A DNA stretch of 64,000 nucleotides from Aegilops tauschii subsp. strangulata (GCF_002575655.3 NC_053036.3:160246627-160310626), one strand, 5' to 3'. Positions 32,155-44,700 are shown, counted from the first letter of the stretch. Program-made: numbers and translations. The notes: generated from the letters alone by a model not told the origin.

Positions 32155-33537
32155 TCCATAGGCTCTGCTTATATACATATTATGACAATGTATATATTAT
32201 GATCAATATAATAAACCGGAACCTCAGCTAAAGCGGGGTATCTGTTGTTTTTCTTATATCATGTGTGGTTACATGGAGCTTTTGTTTATAAAGCGGCGTC
32301 CGGTTTACCCCTTGATTTAGCTTCTCAAAGCTTTATATTACATCACTTGGGGGCTTGGACGTATCCAAACCATAGCTACACCTCTTGATCGGCGCAATGC
32401 CACATCATCACTTGGGGTCTTGGTCTTATCCGAACCATAGTCACACCTCTTGATCAGCTCAAAGCCAAATCAATCCGGGGCCAAAGAGAGTGTTGTAAAA
32501 CAACAACTCAAACATAGGCACCCACTGAGCACAGCTCAAAATGTTACTTGGGGATTCTTTGCTGTCGAAATGAACTAAGAATCTACACTTGTAATAGGCT
32601 ATCAAGCAATGGCTTGGAAGCCTGGTGTATACACCTTAAACCCCGGGCTAACCTGCCTATTTAAGTAAGTCACTCCGCCCAGGTAAACCTGGTATGACCC
32701 TTCGAACTTTGACAAGTTACTCTAAAATAAAGACCCTGAACTTGTCAAGTTAAAACGATGATTGGTTAAGGATTGAGGACCATCTTAAAAGGCTTCGCAA
32801 AAATGGTTTAACTCAGTGGCCTGGCAGCCCATGAAAAGCCTCGAATTTGGGGCCTGGCAGCCCGTGAAAAGCCTCGACTACAACGGTTTTTATTTGCCTT
32901 TTGCTAAGTTTTTCTTTCTTTTGATAAGATTTGTGATGTTTTCAAACCGGTGTTTATCAACCCGGTTAGGCTGTCAACTACAAGTTGTCAGTACACGATC
33001 AAGTTATAAACCGAAGACTATCAGCCCGGTCTGGTTTTGACTCAAAGTCACCAGTATAGAATAAACCAGTGTTTATCATAACCCGGAACGGTTTTATTGT
33101 CAACCAACATCATATAACAGGAGTTACTTATACTCCAGATTAGGGTTATGACCCTCACTACAAAGTTGGTCAGCCAACATTATGCCTAAAGGTCACAAGT
33201 ATCATATATTTCCATATTTGGTTATCTTTTACAACCTTGGTTATAAACCTTGGTCATATACATATATTTGGGTATCATGACCAGCCCGGTGGTAAACCGC
33301 CAGGGCACTTTAAGCTTCTTATCTGCAGGAGCAGCTTGAATAAATGGCTATGGATTATGAACATCATATCTTAAGCATGTCGGATTAAAGCAAGCATCAG
33401 TCGCAGATAAAAACGCACGAAGGCATACCAGACCAAGTGTTTTAACTAGCCTATTACAAGGCGTTTTAGTACCCAAAAGGATAGTTGTTTTCTCAAATAC
33501 GTGTTGCAGCATCTAGAAGACTAAATCGGCCTCCAGG
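32155..33537. other. Spacer between integrase and antisense gene
   Basis: Non-coding, with frequent AAACCGG / CCGGTTT motifs and repeated phrases such as GGGGCTTGG and GCCTGGCAGCCC. It probably contains the converging 3' ends of the sense pol and antisense transcripts. I see no polyprotein or RNA gene. Confidence 0.6.
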
Positions 33538-36500
33538 TCATGATTCGTCACCAGCTTGGCCTGACGGCTGCGGATCATCTCGCACCGGTTCCACTCCCTC
33601 CTCTCTACCCAGTGGCTGGAAGTCAACAGTTGCCCAGTCGATCCCAGTTAGGGCTTGGAATACAGCTTCATCACTTATAAGCGTGGACGGTTCAATGTCA
33701 GGGGCATAAGTATGCTTACGGATTGGTGGGATAAGATTTTGCGCTTTCGGAATCGGTGCAGCAACCCATCTGTTCTTGTCATCATAACTCGCCTGATAGT
33801 ACGAGAGATCCGCTTCTTCAGCCAGTTGACAAGCCAATGGACGTACTTCCCGGTTTATGGTTCGGAGATCATCATTGCCAAATTCTGTTCCGTCTTCTTT
33901 CAAGCTGGGATAGCCTTGGGCCGCTTCCACTCGATCAAAGTCAGGTACCCATGCTTTTGCCCGGGTTAGTGCGGTCAGAGCGCCCGCTCTTGCGGCAGAC
34001 TTTTTTAGCTCTTCTACACGGACAGGAAGCATAGATAACCTTTCTAAGGTTTCCTTGATTAAGGTGGGAGGAGGCTTATTGTGTGAAGCGGTATAGATGA
34101 TCCGCTGCGCGCCGGTGTACAACTGCTCTATCAGAGTGCAGGAAGCCTTTAGCTTCTTCTGTACATCAGAGCCCAGATGGCTAATGCGAGTTCCTGCACC
34201 ATTGTACACATCAGTAAACCGACAACACATGGGAAGACATGTTGAAAGTATTAAGGAAAAGATGTTTACCGAACACAGCAGCAGTCATGGCATGAATCTG
34301 CCGCTTTACACCGGTCAGTTCATCAACCACCGGTTTAAGAGCTGCTTCTGCGTTCTCGGCCCTTTTTATCAAAGCGGATTTTTCAGTCTCCCAATCCGCC
34401 CGCTCCTTGTTGAAGCCCTCTTTCAGTTTCTCCATAGCGCCTAGAGCGCTGGTCAACTCTTCCTTGGCTTTGGAGGTTTCGGCTTGCTGGGATTTGAGGT
34501 TCTCTTGCAGATCAGCGGTTTGGCTTTCCTTCTTACTCAGCTCAGCCTACAAAGAAACAGATATATCATGAGTTGACAGTACATATTTGAAGCAGCAAGC
34601 ACATAACAAGTTATGCCCTTGGTACTTGGAGGCTAATGCATATTTGCTCTTTATCAGAATTTTTTACAAGTCCCAAGCACAATACAAGTATTAATCTTGG
34701 CACTTGGGGGCTAATGTGTGTTTGCTGCCATGGGAATTATTCTACAGTCCGGGTTCATCTTTATAAAGTTAAACCGGCCCTTGGGGACTATACCAGTGAA
34801 AAAAGATGATGTGTTGCAAATAAAACGATTGTTACTAAAAGTCCCGGTTTAGATTGATATCATAAACCGTCACTTGGGGCTGCTGGAGTTGATATTCGGA
34901 ATTCACAAGAGAGACAGTTAAGCAGAGTTGAGGATTAATTACCTCATATCACTCTTTCATCAAATTTACCAAACCGGCTTCGTAATCACGACTGGTGTAC
35001 AGACGGTTCATGAAGCCGGAGTGAAGGTCTTGAGCATTGAGATGGGCATAATTTGACAAATCGGCGTTCCATTTGCCTTTGCCAATAGCAGAGAGCTCGT
35101 CCTTGGCAGTATGCTTTGACAAAGCAATAGGATTGCCAGGAGTGGTGTGGCCAGTGCCAGTAATCATAATGTCATCATCCTTGTCATCAACAGTCGTTAC
35201 TGGGGTTGGCGGTTTGTCAGTATCTTTAACTGGACTGACCGGTTTATCATTAGTTCGGACAGGGTTGTTTGGCTGGTCAGCATGGCTTGTGGTGTCAACT
35301 TCTACCTGCTCAGCAACAAAGTTATGATCTTGAGGCGGTGGGTCATTAAGCATGGCGTCAACATCGGTCTCTTCAGGATCTGGAGTTTTTTCCAGTTCAA
35401 CAGCCACGTTATCATCAACCGGTTTATTCAACCAAGCCTTCTTATTGGGTCTGGGCTTGGCGCTGAGAAAAATAAACATGAGGATCAGTACAGTATATAA
35501 AAATAACACATCAAGGATAAAAACAAGTATATAGCTCACCCAAGAACTGTTTTGAGGGGTGGAAGTTTTGTGGCAGACGACTCGCCAGAAGATGAGTGAG
35601 AAGTACCCTGATAATTGGAACAAGACGGGTTAAGAGGCTGGCAGAAACAACCCGCTTTGGGGCATGAAGTGTCAAGGGGATAAGAGACTTCTGATCGGCA
35701 TTTCCGAACCGGAGTGTTCGGTAAACCGGTGGAGGTAACTACCTGGCCGCTGTGCCGGGTTGTGCGGTGAGCCTCGTGCTGCTGCGTCTTCAAAAGAAAG
35801 TTTGGGTCCAAGTAAGCAAGGGGGTGAGAAAATTTTACTTTCCGGTTTGCTCGACGGATTTTTGATGTTGGCTGAGGATCTGAATCGGAGGAAAGAATGA
35901 TTACCTCTACATCATCAGCGTGACTGCCTTCAGCGTCATCCTGATAATAATCATTGTCAATGAGGTGTACGAAAAATGAACCAAGAGAGTCAAGTTCTAC
36001 CTCTGATTCTGGGTTACCCACATCGTCATCAGCATTTAGCTCGGAGGATGCAGTGGTCCTTTTCTTGGCAGGTTTTTTAACAACCTTGGTCTTTGGGCGA
36101 AGTGGCTTGGCCGTTTTGTCTTGCGGCTTTGCCGGTTTGTCTTGTGGTTTCTTGTTCCAGAACGGATCATTACCCTGTCAGAAAATAATCACAATTTCGC
36201 AGAATATTTGGACAGAAGCAACTTCAGATAAAAAGATTATATGATTCTTACAGCTCGCGGTTGTTGAAGGTGCACAAAGGGAGTAGTCCGGTCTGGCCAC
36301 AGACAGCCTCCGGTTCGTTCAGCATCTTCTTTACAGCCTCAGTAACTTCCGCATCTGTAAGTTGAATGTCAATGTGTCGTTGAGCATCCTTCAAACTCCC
36401 TGTGTACTCACACATCAAACCGGAGCGCCGGCTTAAGGGCAGAATACTCCAACTTATCCAACAACGAGCAAGATCAACTCCTGTCAAACGGTTCGCCATG

Positions 36501-37138
36501 AAGGCTCTAAGCTTTGATAGTTGAGGGGCATAGTTGGCCCTTTCTTTTGTAGTCAACCTCTGGGGAAAAGGATGTGTGTTACTAAGGCGGTGAGGGCGGT
36601 AACCCGGCAAGGGGTTCTCATCGGTTGGAGATGTATCTTTGCAGTAAAACCAAGTCTGGTTCCACTCTTTGGGGTGACTGTGGAGCTTGGGATGAGGGAA
36701 AGTAACTTCCTTCCTTTTCTGAACCGCCATTCCACCCAATTCTGTATTGGGTCCATCTGTAAATTATGTGCGACGGTTTAAGTGAAAGAAGTCCCTAAAC
36801 AATTCGACTGTAGGTTCTTCTTGTAGATAAGCCTCACAGAAGACTTGGAAGTGGCAGATGTTGGTCACAGAATTTGGACCGATGTCTTGAGGGTGCAGTT
36901 GAAAGCTGGCCAGTACATCTCGGAAAATTTTTGAACCGGGAGGGCTAAAACCTCGACCCAGGTGATCAGCAAACACGACTACCTCTCCATCTTTGGGGGT
37001 AGGAGGACTTTCCGGGCCAGGGACCCTCCATTGTATGACATCTTTCTTGGCTAAAGCACCCGTTTTAACACAGTTGTTTAACTGCTCTTCGGTTACTCGA
37101 GAAGGAGCCCAATTGCATTCATAGACTTGCTTGGCCAT
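33538..37138 (-). pseudogene. Spliced antisense gene of the gypsy element, degenerate
   Basis: Five coding exons on the minus strand: 37138-36252, 36174-35540, 35462-34943, 34546-34270 and 34193-33538. Introns of 77, 77, 396 and 76 bp all have GT...AG ends. Exon 1 starts MAKQVYECNW and includes FRDVLASFQLHPQDIGPN and CTFNNREL, resembling the plant 'putative gypsy type transposon' family (Transposase_28). Exons 2-3 are acidic and low-complexity; exons 4-5 are coiled-coil-rich. Phases fit at three junctions. Damage: TAA at 36764-36766, TGA at 34949-34951, and a one-base phase mismatch at the first intron. The function of such antisense proteins is unknown. Upstream are a 5' UTR exon, a 540-bp intron (37151-37690) and a TATA box. 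Confidence 0.7.
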
Positions 37139-37690
37139 GGCAATGAAAATCTGAAACATGATTATTGCCGGTTTAAGATTTACAGTGGACAACTATAAGG
37201 CGGTATAAGGATGTAAGCATATTGTTAAACCGGAGTTGGTTATTCGTAAACCGGAGTCTGACAATGGAAATAGTACAATGATGAATGCATTTGGCGGTTC
37301 AACAGGGGACTAATGGTATCTACTGGGTCATCATTTCTTTTCTATGAAGTTAAACCGCCTAATCTGGTATTAAAGGTATAAGTCTAAAGATGTATAAGTG
37401 AAGGAAAAAACAAGTTTCACAGTTTGGCATGGGAATTTTAGATCTGCCGTGCGTTGGATAATCAAAATATATTCTGGTCTAATCTCAAGCGCTCAAAAAG
37501 TTCAGTAAGTTCAGATGAGTTTGATATCAAGTAGATGCCTTAACAAGAAGAAAGGAGTTTAAACTACAAAAGGTGCTGAAAACAATCAGATCTAACTGGC
37601 CATTGGTATTACTGAAGGAGGAACAACTTCAAGCTATGAAGAACACCGAACCCTAATGGCGGATCTGGGGTGAGGAGAAGAGGAACTTAC

Positions 37691-37850
37691 TAGTGCAGGA
37701 GGAAGTAGCGGAGGATCACCGCGTTTCTCTGATATGGTCAGGTTGATGCAGCGGCCTTTGTCCAAGCAGAGGCGAAGGATGGCGGCGGCGGCAGAGCTCG
37801 AGGGTCGGTCGGCGCGAGGAAGACGACGACACGGAGAGGCACGAGGAGGA
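37691..37850 (-). other. Untranslated first exon of the antisense gene (predicted)
   Basis: The minus strand runs from about 25-30 bases below the TATA box to the donor CTA|GTAAGT at 37691/37690. The acceptor TTTCAG at about 37151 then leads into the ATG-containing exon. No ATG occurs in this exon. Its upstream limit is approximate. Confidence 0.5.
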
Positions 37851-37874
37851 AAAGTGAAAGTGACCCCTCGGCCT

Positions 37875-37882
37875 TATTTATA
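37875..37882 (-). promoter_or_regulatory. TATA box of the antisense gene
   Basis: The minus strand reads TATAAATA within CTTATAAATAAGGCC. The transcription start would fall near 37850, leading into a first exon with a perfect GTAAGT donor. It is located inside the element, upstream of the 3' LTR and pointing away from it. Confidence 0.6.
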
Positions 37883-38147
37883 AGATGAATGGATAAAAGG
37901 CAGGCGCGAGAATCGAGGAGCCCGAAAAATGGGGTGTGTGACAGCTCTGTTGCCTCGATCCTCGGAGGCCCATTAATGAAGATGGGTTATACACAGTTTT
38001 AAATAACAGATGACGTCATGGTGGTTTACCATGGTCCTGGAAGGTGACATCACGGCGGTTTACAAGATTATGTGAAGATGTTGAAGAAGAAATTTTCTCA
38101 AGTATTGAGGATTGACATGAACCAGTTCAAATCAATTTGGGGCCTAA

Positions 38148-38673
38148 TGTTGGGGATATTACCACTGGGCGTAAACCGGCCAGGAGAGGCCGGGTTAACC
38201 CCATAAGTAGTTCATTATATCTGAAGCCCATGAAGACAGACGGTGACGCTTTATGAAGGCCCAGGGCCCAGAGCCGGTTTGAGGCATGTAGACATAAACC
38301 GGTATTGATATGTAAACTTGTGTTGTAAGATAGAAAGAGCAGAGACCGGGCTAGACACGTTTATGAGCCAGCCTCGGGATTCTGTAAACCGACGGGCGTC
38401 AACCCATGTATATAAGGGGACGACCCGGCGGCGGTTCAAGGACAACGGACAACAACTCGAGACTCAGGCAAAGCGTATTCGCTCCCTGGTCATCGAAACC
38501 CAAGCAATCCCACAACAACTGGATCGTAGGCTTTTACCTTCACCGTAAGGGGCCAAACCAGTATAAACTCTCTCGCGTCCCTTGTCCGCTTTAACCCCTT
38601 TAAGTTAACCCGTAGCGATGGCTCCACGACTAAGTCCTTTCTCTAGGACATCTGCCGTGACAAAACCATGACA
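38148..38673 (+). repeat. 3' LTR of the gypsy element
   Basis: 526 bp, TGTTGGGG...CATGACA, preceded by a purine-rich TTTGGGGCCTAA tract. About 16 differences from the 5' LTR by eye. Confidence 0.9.
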
Positions 38674-39653
38674 GAATCCTTGCTTTTGCAAGAGGGTCTT
38701 CAATCATAACGATCATCTCTACTCCTTCTCTCTCTTGGTGGTGATTCCTCTCTTTTACTTCTCCTTTTAGGTTAGTTTTCTCTTCTTTTGTAGGGAGCCA
38801 TGCACTCACTAGAGTAGTGTCCGGGTCTTCCACAATTGTAGCAATTGAGATCACGACTAGAAGATCTTTTGTAATTGTAGGACCTTGAGTTGGAACTTCT
38901 CTCTTTGCTTCTACTCTTGAAGAACTTGTTGAAGTTCTTCACCATTAGGCTCAATTCTTCATTGAAGGCTTGTTTCTCACTTGATGTTGTAGGGGCATCA
39001 CGTGAAGCTTTGTAAGCACCACTAGACTTGTTGTGAAGCTCTTCCTTATCCTTAAGTGGCATTTCATGAGCAACAATTCTACCAATGACTTCCGTTGGCT
39101 TGAGATCTTTGTAATTGGGCATCATTTGGATCAAGGTGCACACGGTATCATATTTTCCATCCAAGGCTCTTAGGATCTTCTTGATGATGAATCTGTCGGT
39201 CATCTCTTCACTTCCTAAGCCGGCAATCTCATTTGTAATGAGAGCAAGCCTAGAATACATTTCAGCGACTCCTTCACCATCCTTCATTTTGAACTTGTCA
39301 AGTTGACTTTGAAGCACATCCAATTTGGATTCTTTGACGGACTCAGTACCTTCGTGCATATCAACCATAGTATCCCAAATTTCCTTTGCATTCTCAAGGC
39401 GGCTGATTTTGTTGAAGAGGATATCGCAATCTTGAGCATTGTATTGCAACATCTTCAATTCTTCCGCGGTCGCTTCACGATTCGGTTCTCTTCCATCTTC
39501 GAAGAATTCACCTTGCAAACCAATACACACAATAGCCCAAATGGCGGGGTTATGTCCAAGAATATGCATTTTCATCATATGCTTCCAACTAGCAAAATTA
39601 GTACCATCAAATTAAGGACCTCTACGGTGGTAATTTCCCTCGCTAGACGTCAT
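38674..39653 (-). pseudogene. gag: Copia gag, proximal part
   Basis: It starts ATG at 39653 (MTSSEGNYHRRGP), followed by an in-frame TAA at 39612-39614 and then FDGTNFASWKHMMKMH, the usual Copia gag opening. It continues with the UBN2-type capsid region and a CCHC zinc knuckle (CYNCGRPGHYSSEC, near 38822-38860) that binds RNA. Further in-frame stops lie at 38772-38774 and 38700-38702. The frame is interrupted at 38674 by the gypsy element and resumes at 29732. It is preceded by a tRNA-Met primer site and an LTR, all on the minus strand. Confidence 0.85.
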
Positions 39654-39723
39654 ACTCTCCTAGGTTGGGAAACCAAGGCCATGATCACCAATGCTATGGA
39701 AATCAAGGCAAATGGAGACCAAA

Positions 39724-39735
39724 GCTCTGATATCA
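39724..39735 (-). promoter_or_regulatory. Primer-binding site, initiator tRNA-Met
   Basis: The minus strand reads TGATATCAGAGC, one change from the standard TGGTATCAGAGC. It lies two bases inside the LTR end (39738) and 70 bp upstream of the gag ATG. Confidence 0.8.
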
Positions 39736-39737
39736 CT

Positions 39738-40952
39738 TGTAGGATCAAAAGTAGGTCTAGAGAGGGGGGGTGATTAGACTACTTAACCAAATAAAAATCT
39801 AGCTTTTTCCCAATTTTAAGTCTTGGCAGATTTTAGCAACTTAGCACAAGTCAAGCAATCAATCTACACATGTAATTCTAAGAGTGTAGCAGTGGAAAGT
39901 AAAACACTGCATATGAAGGTAAAGGGAAGGGTTTGGAGAAGGCAAACGCAATGTAGGCACGAATATTTTTGGTGTGGTTCCGATAGGTGGTGCTATCGTA
40001 CGTCCACGTTGATGGAGACTTCAACCCACGAAGGATAACGGTTGCGCGAGTCCATGGAGGGCTCCACCCATGAAGGGTCCATGAAGAAGCAACCTTGTCT
40101 ATCCCACCATGGCCATCGCCCACGAAGGACTTGCTTCACTTGGGTAGATCTTCACAAAGTAGGCAATCTCCTTGCCCTTACAAACTCATTGGTTCAACTC
40201 CACAACCTTGTCGGAGACTCCCAAGTGACACCTAACCAATCTAGGAGACACCACTCTCCAAAAGGTAATAGATGGTGTGATGATGATGAACTCATTTCTC
40301 TTGTGCTTCAAATGGTAGTCTCCCCAACACTCAACTCTCTCTCACCGATTTGGTTATGGTGGAAAGATAATTTGAGTGGAAAGCAACTTGGGGAAGGCTA
40401 GAGATCAAGATTGTTGTGGTTGGATTGGAATGTCTTGGTCTCAACACATGAGTAGGTGGTTCTTTCTCAGAAAATGAGTGGTGGAAGTGTAGGCACGTTC
40501 TGATGGCTCTCTCTTGAATAGAGAAGGGGGTGGAGGGGTATATATAGCCCCCACACAAAATCCAACCGTTACACACATTTGACCCAACTCGGTCAGACCG
40601 AATAGGAGAACTCGGTGAGACCGATTTAGTTCAAAATATGAACGTTAGGATTCTCGGAGGGACCGACATGATCAACTCGGTGGGACCAATGCGCTAGGGT
40701 TAGGGCAAAACCTCATCTCGGTGTGACCGATTGCACGAGCTCGGTGAGACCGATTTCAGCAATGAGCAAACAGAGAGTTGGTCAGGCAAACTCGGTGGGA
40801 CCGATCGCTCATTTCGGTAAGACCGAAACGTTACAAAGGGAAACATAGAGTTTGCATTGTGAACTCGGTGGGACCAATCGCTCATTTTGGTAAGACCGAA
40901 ATGTTACGAAGGGAAACAGAGAGTTTGCATTGCCATCTCGGTGAGACCCGAG
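39738..40952 (-). repeat. 5' LTR of the Copia element, truncated at its start
   Basis: It ends (minus strand) ...GATCCTACA at 39738. A TATATATA box lies at about 40538-40545. The upstream part (40580-40950) is an array of TCGGT...ACCGA motifs. The outer end is lost: at about 40953 the sequence changes to another LTR. Confidence 0.7.
40580..40952 (-). promoter_or_regulatory. Array of TCGGT-n3-ACCGA motifs in the Copia U3
   Basis: Eleven imperfect palindromes (CTCGGTGAGACCGAT and variants) occur in about 360 bp, just upstream of the TATA box on the minus strand. Spacing is irregular (23-50 bp). Confidence 0.7.
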
Positions 40953-41000
40953 GAGGGGACAACCCACCAGGGCGCGCCAGGAGGCCCAGACGCGCCCTGG
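40953..41000 (+). repeat. tRNA-Asp-type LTR, left piece
   Basis: GC-rich stretch ending CGCGCCCTGG. It continues, after the inserted Copia LTR, as TGGGTTGTGCCC at 51266. The junction is marked by CCTGG on both sides. Confidence 0.6.
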
Positions 41001-41755
41001 TGTAGGGGAACGTGACAGTAAACAAAAAATTTCTGACCTACGCACCAGCCCAGGACCACTATGGATACTACATACATGGTTTGATCTTTTTCGTTACCGA
41101 CTCGTAGCACAACGGGAAGTAGAGTCGATGACGATCCGCGGTGCAGATCCCCGCAGCTAGGATTTTCAACCTCCCAACCGCGAGGATGTATACCCTCATC
41201 TGCTCCTCAGACAGCCCTCCGGGAGACGGTCGAACACCCCCCCCAGACGGTGTCGCGGACAGCCGTTCGGGAGGACCTTCGAAACTCGAACGGTCACTCG
41301 GATAGCCCTTCGGGAGGCACTCACGAACTAAGACCGAAACTACGATCTCTCTACAGAGTTGCACACATACGGTGTCATCTATCCGGCAGGGCTTCACCGT
41401 CCAGAACTAGTTCCTGCCGGAACCCAGACAGCCTTACGGCTCTACGAAACTATTTCACTGGGAGGAAGAGAGAAGCCAGATCATGCATGGCACTTGTATG
41501 TGAGAAAGAGTGAGTGTGGAGGGCTGCCCCTCCACCTCTATTTATAGGAAATCCCAAGGGGTAGGGTAGTTTAACACAAAAACCCAAAATGCACATGAAT
41601 GAAGTCCTTCCTCAAGGGCATAAGAGTGAAACCAAGGAACAAGAGGGGCTCCAAGGTGGAGCCCCAAGTGTGGCCGGCCACACCCCTTGGGGGGCCCATG
41701 AGGGCCTCCCAATCCATCCATGTCATCCCTAGATCTTTTGGATGTCACCCTCTTC
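41001..41755 (-). repeat. Copia-type LTR, distal (U5) half
   Basis: The plus strand starts TGTAGGGGAACG (minus end CCCCTACA). A minus-strand TATA box TATAAATA lies at 41539-41546. It is the other half of 50364-51260: both outer ends are flanked by CCTGG, and the two halves read in the same direction. No internal region accompanies it, so it is a solo LTR or LTR remnant. Confidence 0.7.
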
Positions 41756-41758
41756 AGG

Positions 41759-44700
41759 ATGGCTCCGCCAACGCGTCAGAATCCGGATCGCAATGAAGGG
41801 AGTCAAGCGAACCCTCCGCCACCACCTCCACCTCCGGAGGCATGGCAGGCTATCATGGCAGCCACCAACGCCAATGCTCAGATGATTCTGCAACTCTTGC
41901 AAGAACGTACTCAAGGGCAAGGCAATCAAGGTCAAGGCAACAATCAGTTTCACTTTGCTACTCTCAACCAGTTTCTCGCAAATCAGCCCAAGTCTTTTAG
42001 CTACTGTGTCGAGGCCACGGATGCCGATGATTGGCTCGTGGACATCAACAAGCATTTTGAATGTAGCAATGTCAGGCCTGAGGACTATGTCAAGTTCGCT
42101 TCGTTCCAGCTCAAGGACCAAGCTGCTGATTGGTTTCAGCAATACAAAGATTCCAGAGGAGGTCGTGTGATCACTTGGACTGACTTCTGTCGGGACTTCA
42201 AAGCGCACCACATTCCACAAAGTGTTGTTGAGAGCAAGCGTGAGGAGTTCCGCAATCTCAAGCAAGGCAACATGTCTGTGTATCAATACAACATCCAGTT
42301 TCAGAAACTTGCTCGCTTCGCTAAACAAGACGTTCCTGATGAGAGAAGCATGATCTATCACTTCAGAGGTGGCCTTAAAGAGGATCAGCAGTTAGCTCTT
42401 GTTCTTGTTGAGCCTACTCAGTTTGATCAATTCTACAATATGGCACTGAAGCAAGAGGCTGCTCAGCTCAAGTGTGAGGCTTCTAAGAAGAGAGTCAGAG
42501 ACGCAGTTCAGTCTTCTTCTTCCTCACTTGTGACAGCTAAGCAACAGAAGTTCTGGTTGCCTCCTCCTCCTCCGTTTCGTCAGCCTTATCAGCAGAAGAA
42601 CAAAGGTGGCCATGGTTCTTCCAACTCTTCCAACTCTGGCTATCAGAACAAGTCTCAGAATCAAGCTCCAAAGTCCAATGCTCCTTATCACCGTCCACTC
42701 TCAGAGGTGACTTGCAACAAGTGTCAGCAGAAAGGTCACTATGCTAACAAGTGCTTCAACCAAAGGCGTCTGCCTCCTCCTCCTCCTGTCAGATCTTCCA
42801 GCAATGCAGTGTTCAAGCATAATCCAAAGTCTGCTAAGGTGAACATGATGAATGCAGCTCAAGCGGAGGAATCTACTGATGTGATAATGGGTAATCTTCC
42901 TGTTAATGATATTCCTGCAAAAGTTCTTTTTGATACTGGTGCATCGCATTCTTTCATTTCTAGACCTTTTGTGGCTATGCATGATCTGGTTACTGAAGTA
43001 TTGCCGAGTCCTCTGTCTATTGTTTCTCCGGCTCGACAACTGACTTCTCGAGCATTCGTTCGGGATTCCGCTATCAAGATGGGCGACTATGAATTTATGT
43101 CTTCTCCAATTGTTCTTGGTGACTCGGATATTGATCTTATTCTCGGGATGGACTGGCTTTCTAAGCACAAGGCTCAACTTGATTGTGCTGCCAGGGAAAT
43201 TCAATTGACACACTCTTCTGAGGATGTGATTATTTATGCCGCTCGTGATGAAACCATTCGGTTATTTTCTCTCAATGAGAAGGGCGAATTGAATGCCATC
43301 TCTCAAATTCCAGTCGTTTGTGAGTATCAAGATGTCTTTCCAGAAGAGCTTCCGGGTATGCCTCCTCATCGCCCAGTTGAGTTCGTTATCGAACTAGAGC
43401 CTGGCACTGAACCCGTTTGCAAGCATCCATACAAGCTTGGACCCAACGAGCTAAAGGAATTGAAGAAACAGCTCGATGAACAAGAGCGTCTAGGTTTGAT
43501 CAGACCAAGTTCTTCTCCATGGGGTTGTGGTGTTCTTTTTGTCAAGAAGAAGGCTGGCACGGACCGACTTTGTGTCGACTACCGTCCATTGAACAAGAAG
43601 ACAATCAAGAACAAGTACCCACTTCCCAACATCAATGAGCTTTTTGAGCAACTCAAAGGTGCTAAAGTATTCTCGAAGCTTGATCTTCGTATGGGTTATC
43701 ATCAGATTCGCATTCGTGAAGAAGATATTCCCAAGACAGCATTCAGAACAAGCTTTGGTTCTTATGAATATACTGTCGTGTCTTTCGGCCTTGTCAATGC
43801 TCCTCCAGTTTTCTCTCGGATGATGAATTTCATCTTCAACCCCTATACCAATGAATTCGTTCTGGTGTATCTCGATGATATCTTGGTTTTCTCCAAGAAT
43901 AAGAAGGACCATGCCAAACATTTGCGATTGGTGCTCGACAAGCTCAGAGGGTATCAATTCTATGCGAAGTTCTCCAAATGTGAGTTTTGGCTCGATGAAG
44001 TTCTTTTCCTTGGTCACATCATCTCTGCCAAGGGCATCGCTGTTAACCCCGAGAAGGTGTCCGCAATTGTGAATTGGGAACCTCCTCAAAATGTCAAGCA
44101 GCTCCGCAGTTTTCTTGGTCTTGCAAGCTATTGCCGAAGATTCGTTGAGAATTTCTCCAAGATTGCAAAGCCTCTTTCCAACCTCCTTCAGAAGCATGTG
44201 AAATATGTCTGGTCTCCTGAGTGTGACGTTGCTTTCAACACTCTCAAAGAGAAACTAGTCACAGCTCCTGTCTTGACTCCTCCTGATGAATCCAAGCCGT
44301 TTGAAGTTTTCTGTGATGCTTCTCTCCAAGGTCTCGATGCTGTGTTAATGCAAGAGAAGAAAGTTGTGGCCTATACCTCTCGTCAGTTGAAGCCCAACGA
44401 GAAGGACTACCCCACTCACGATCTTGAGTTGGCGGCAGTTGTCCATGCATTAATAACGTGGAGACATCTCTTGTTGGGAAGACAAGTGGACATATTCACC
44501 GATCACAAGAGTCTCAAGTATATCTTCACTCAGCCTAACCTCAACCTCAGGCAGACTCGATGGGTCGAAATGATTCAAGAGTACAATCCGAGAATCGAAT
44601 ATACTCCAGGCAAAGCAAATGTCATTGCAGATGCTTTAAGCAGGAAGGCTTATTGCAACAGCTTAATTCTCAAGCCTTTCCAACCGGATCTTTGTGAAGC

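Larger units (their letters stand above)
29738..38673 (+). mobile_element. Ty3/gypsy element with antisense gene (Tat-like), pol-deleted
   Basis: The element is 8936 bp with 526-bp LTRs at both ends and target duplication GAATC at 29733-29737 and 38674-38678. On the plus strand it carries 5' LTR, tRNA-Lys primer site and RNase H-integrase (30308-32154). On the minus strand, between integrase and 3' LTR, it carries a multi-exon gene. Gag, protease and RT are absent. RNase H-integrase plus an antisense extra ORF fits the plant Tat lineage of Ty3/gypsy. By eye the two LTRs differ at about 16 of 526 positions, nearly all transitions. That points to an insertion of roughly a million years at commonly used grass rates (inference). 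Confidence 0.9.
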
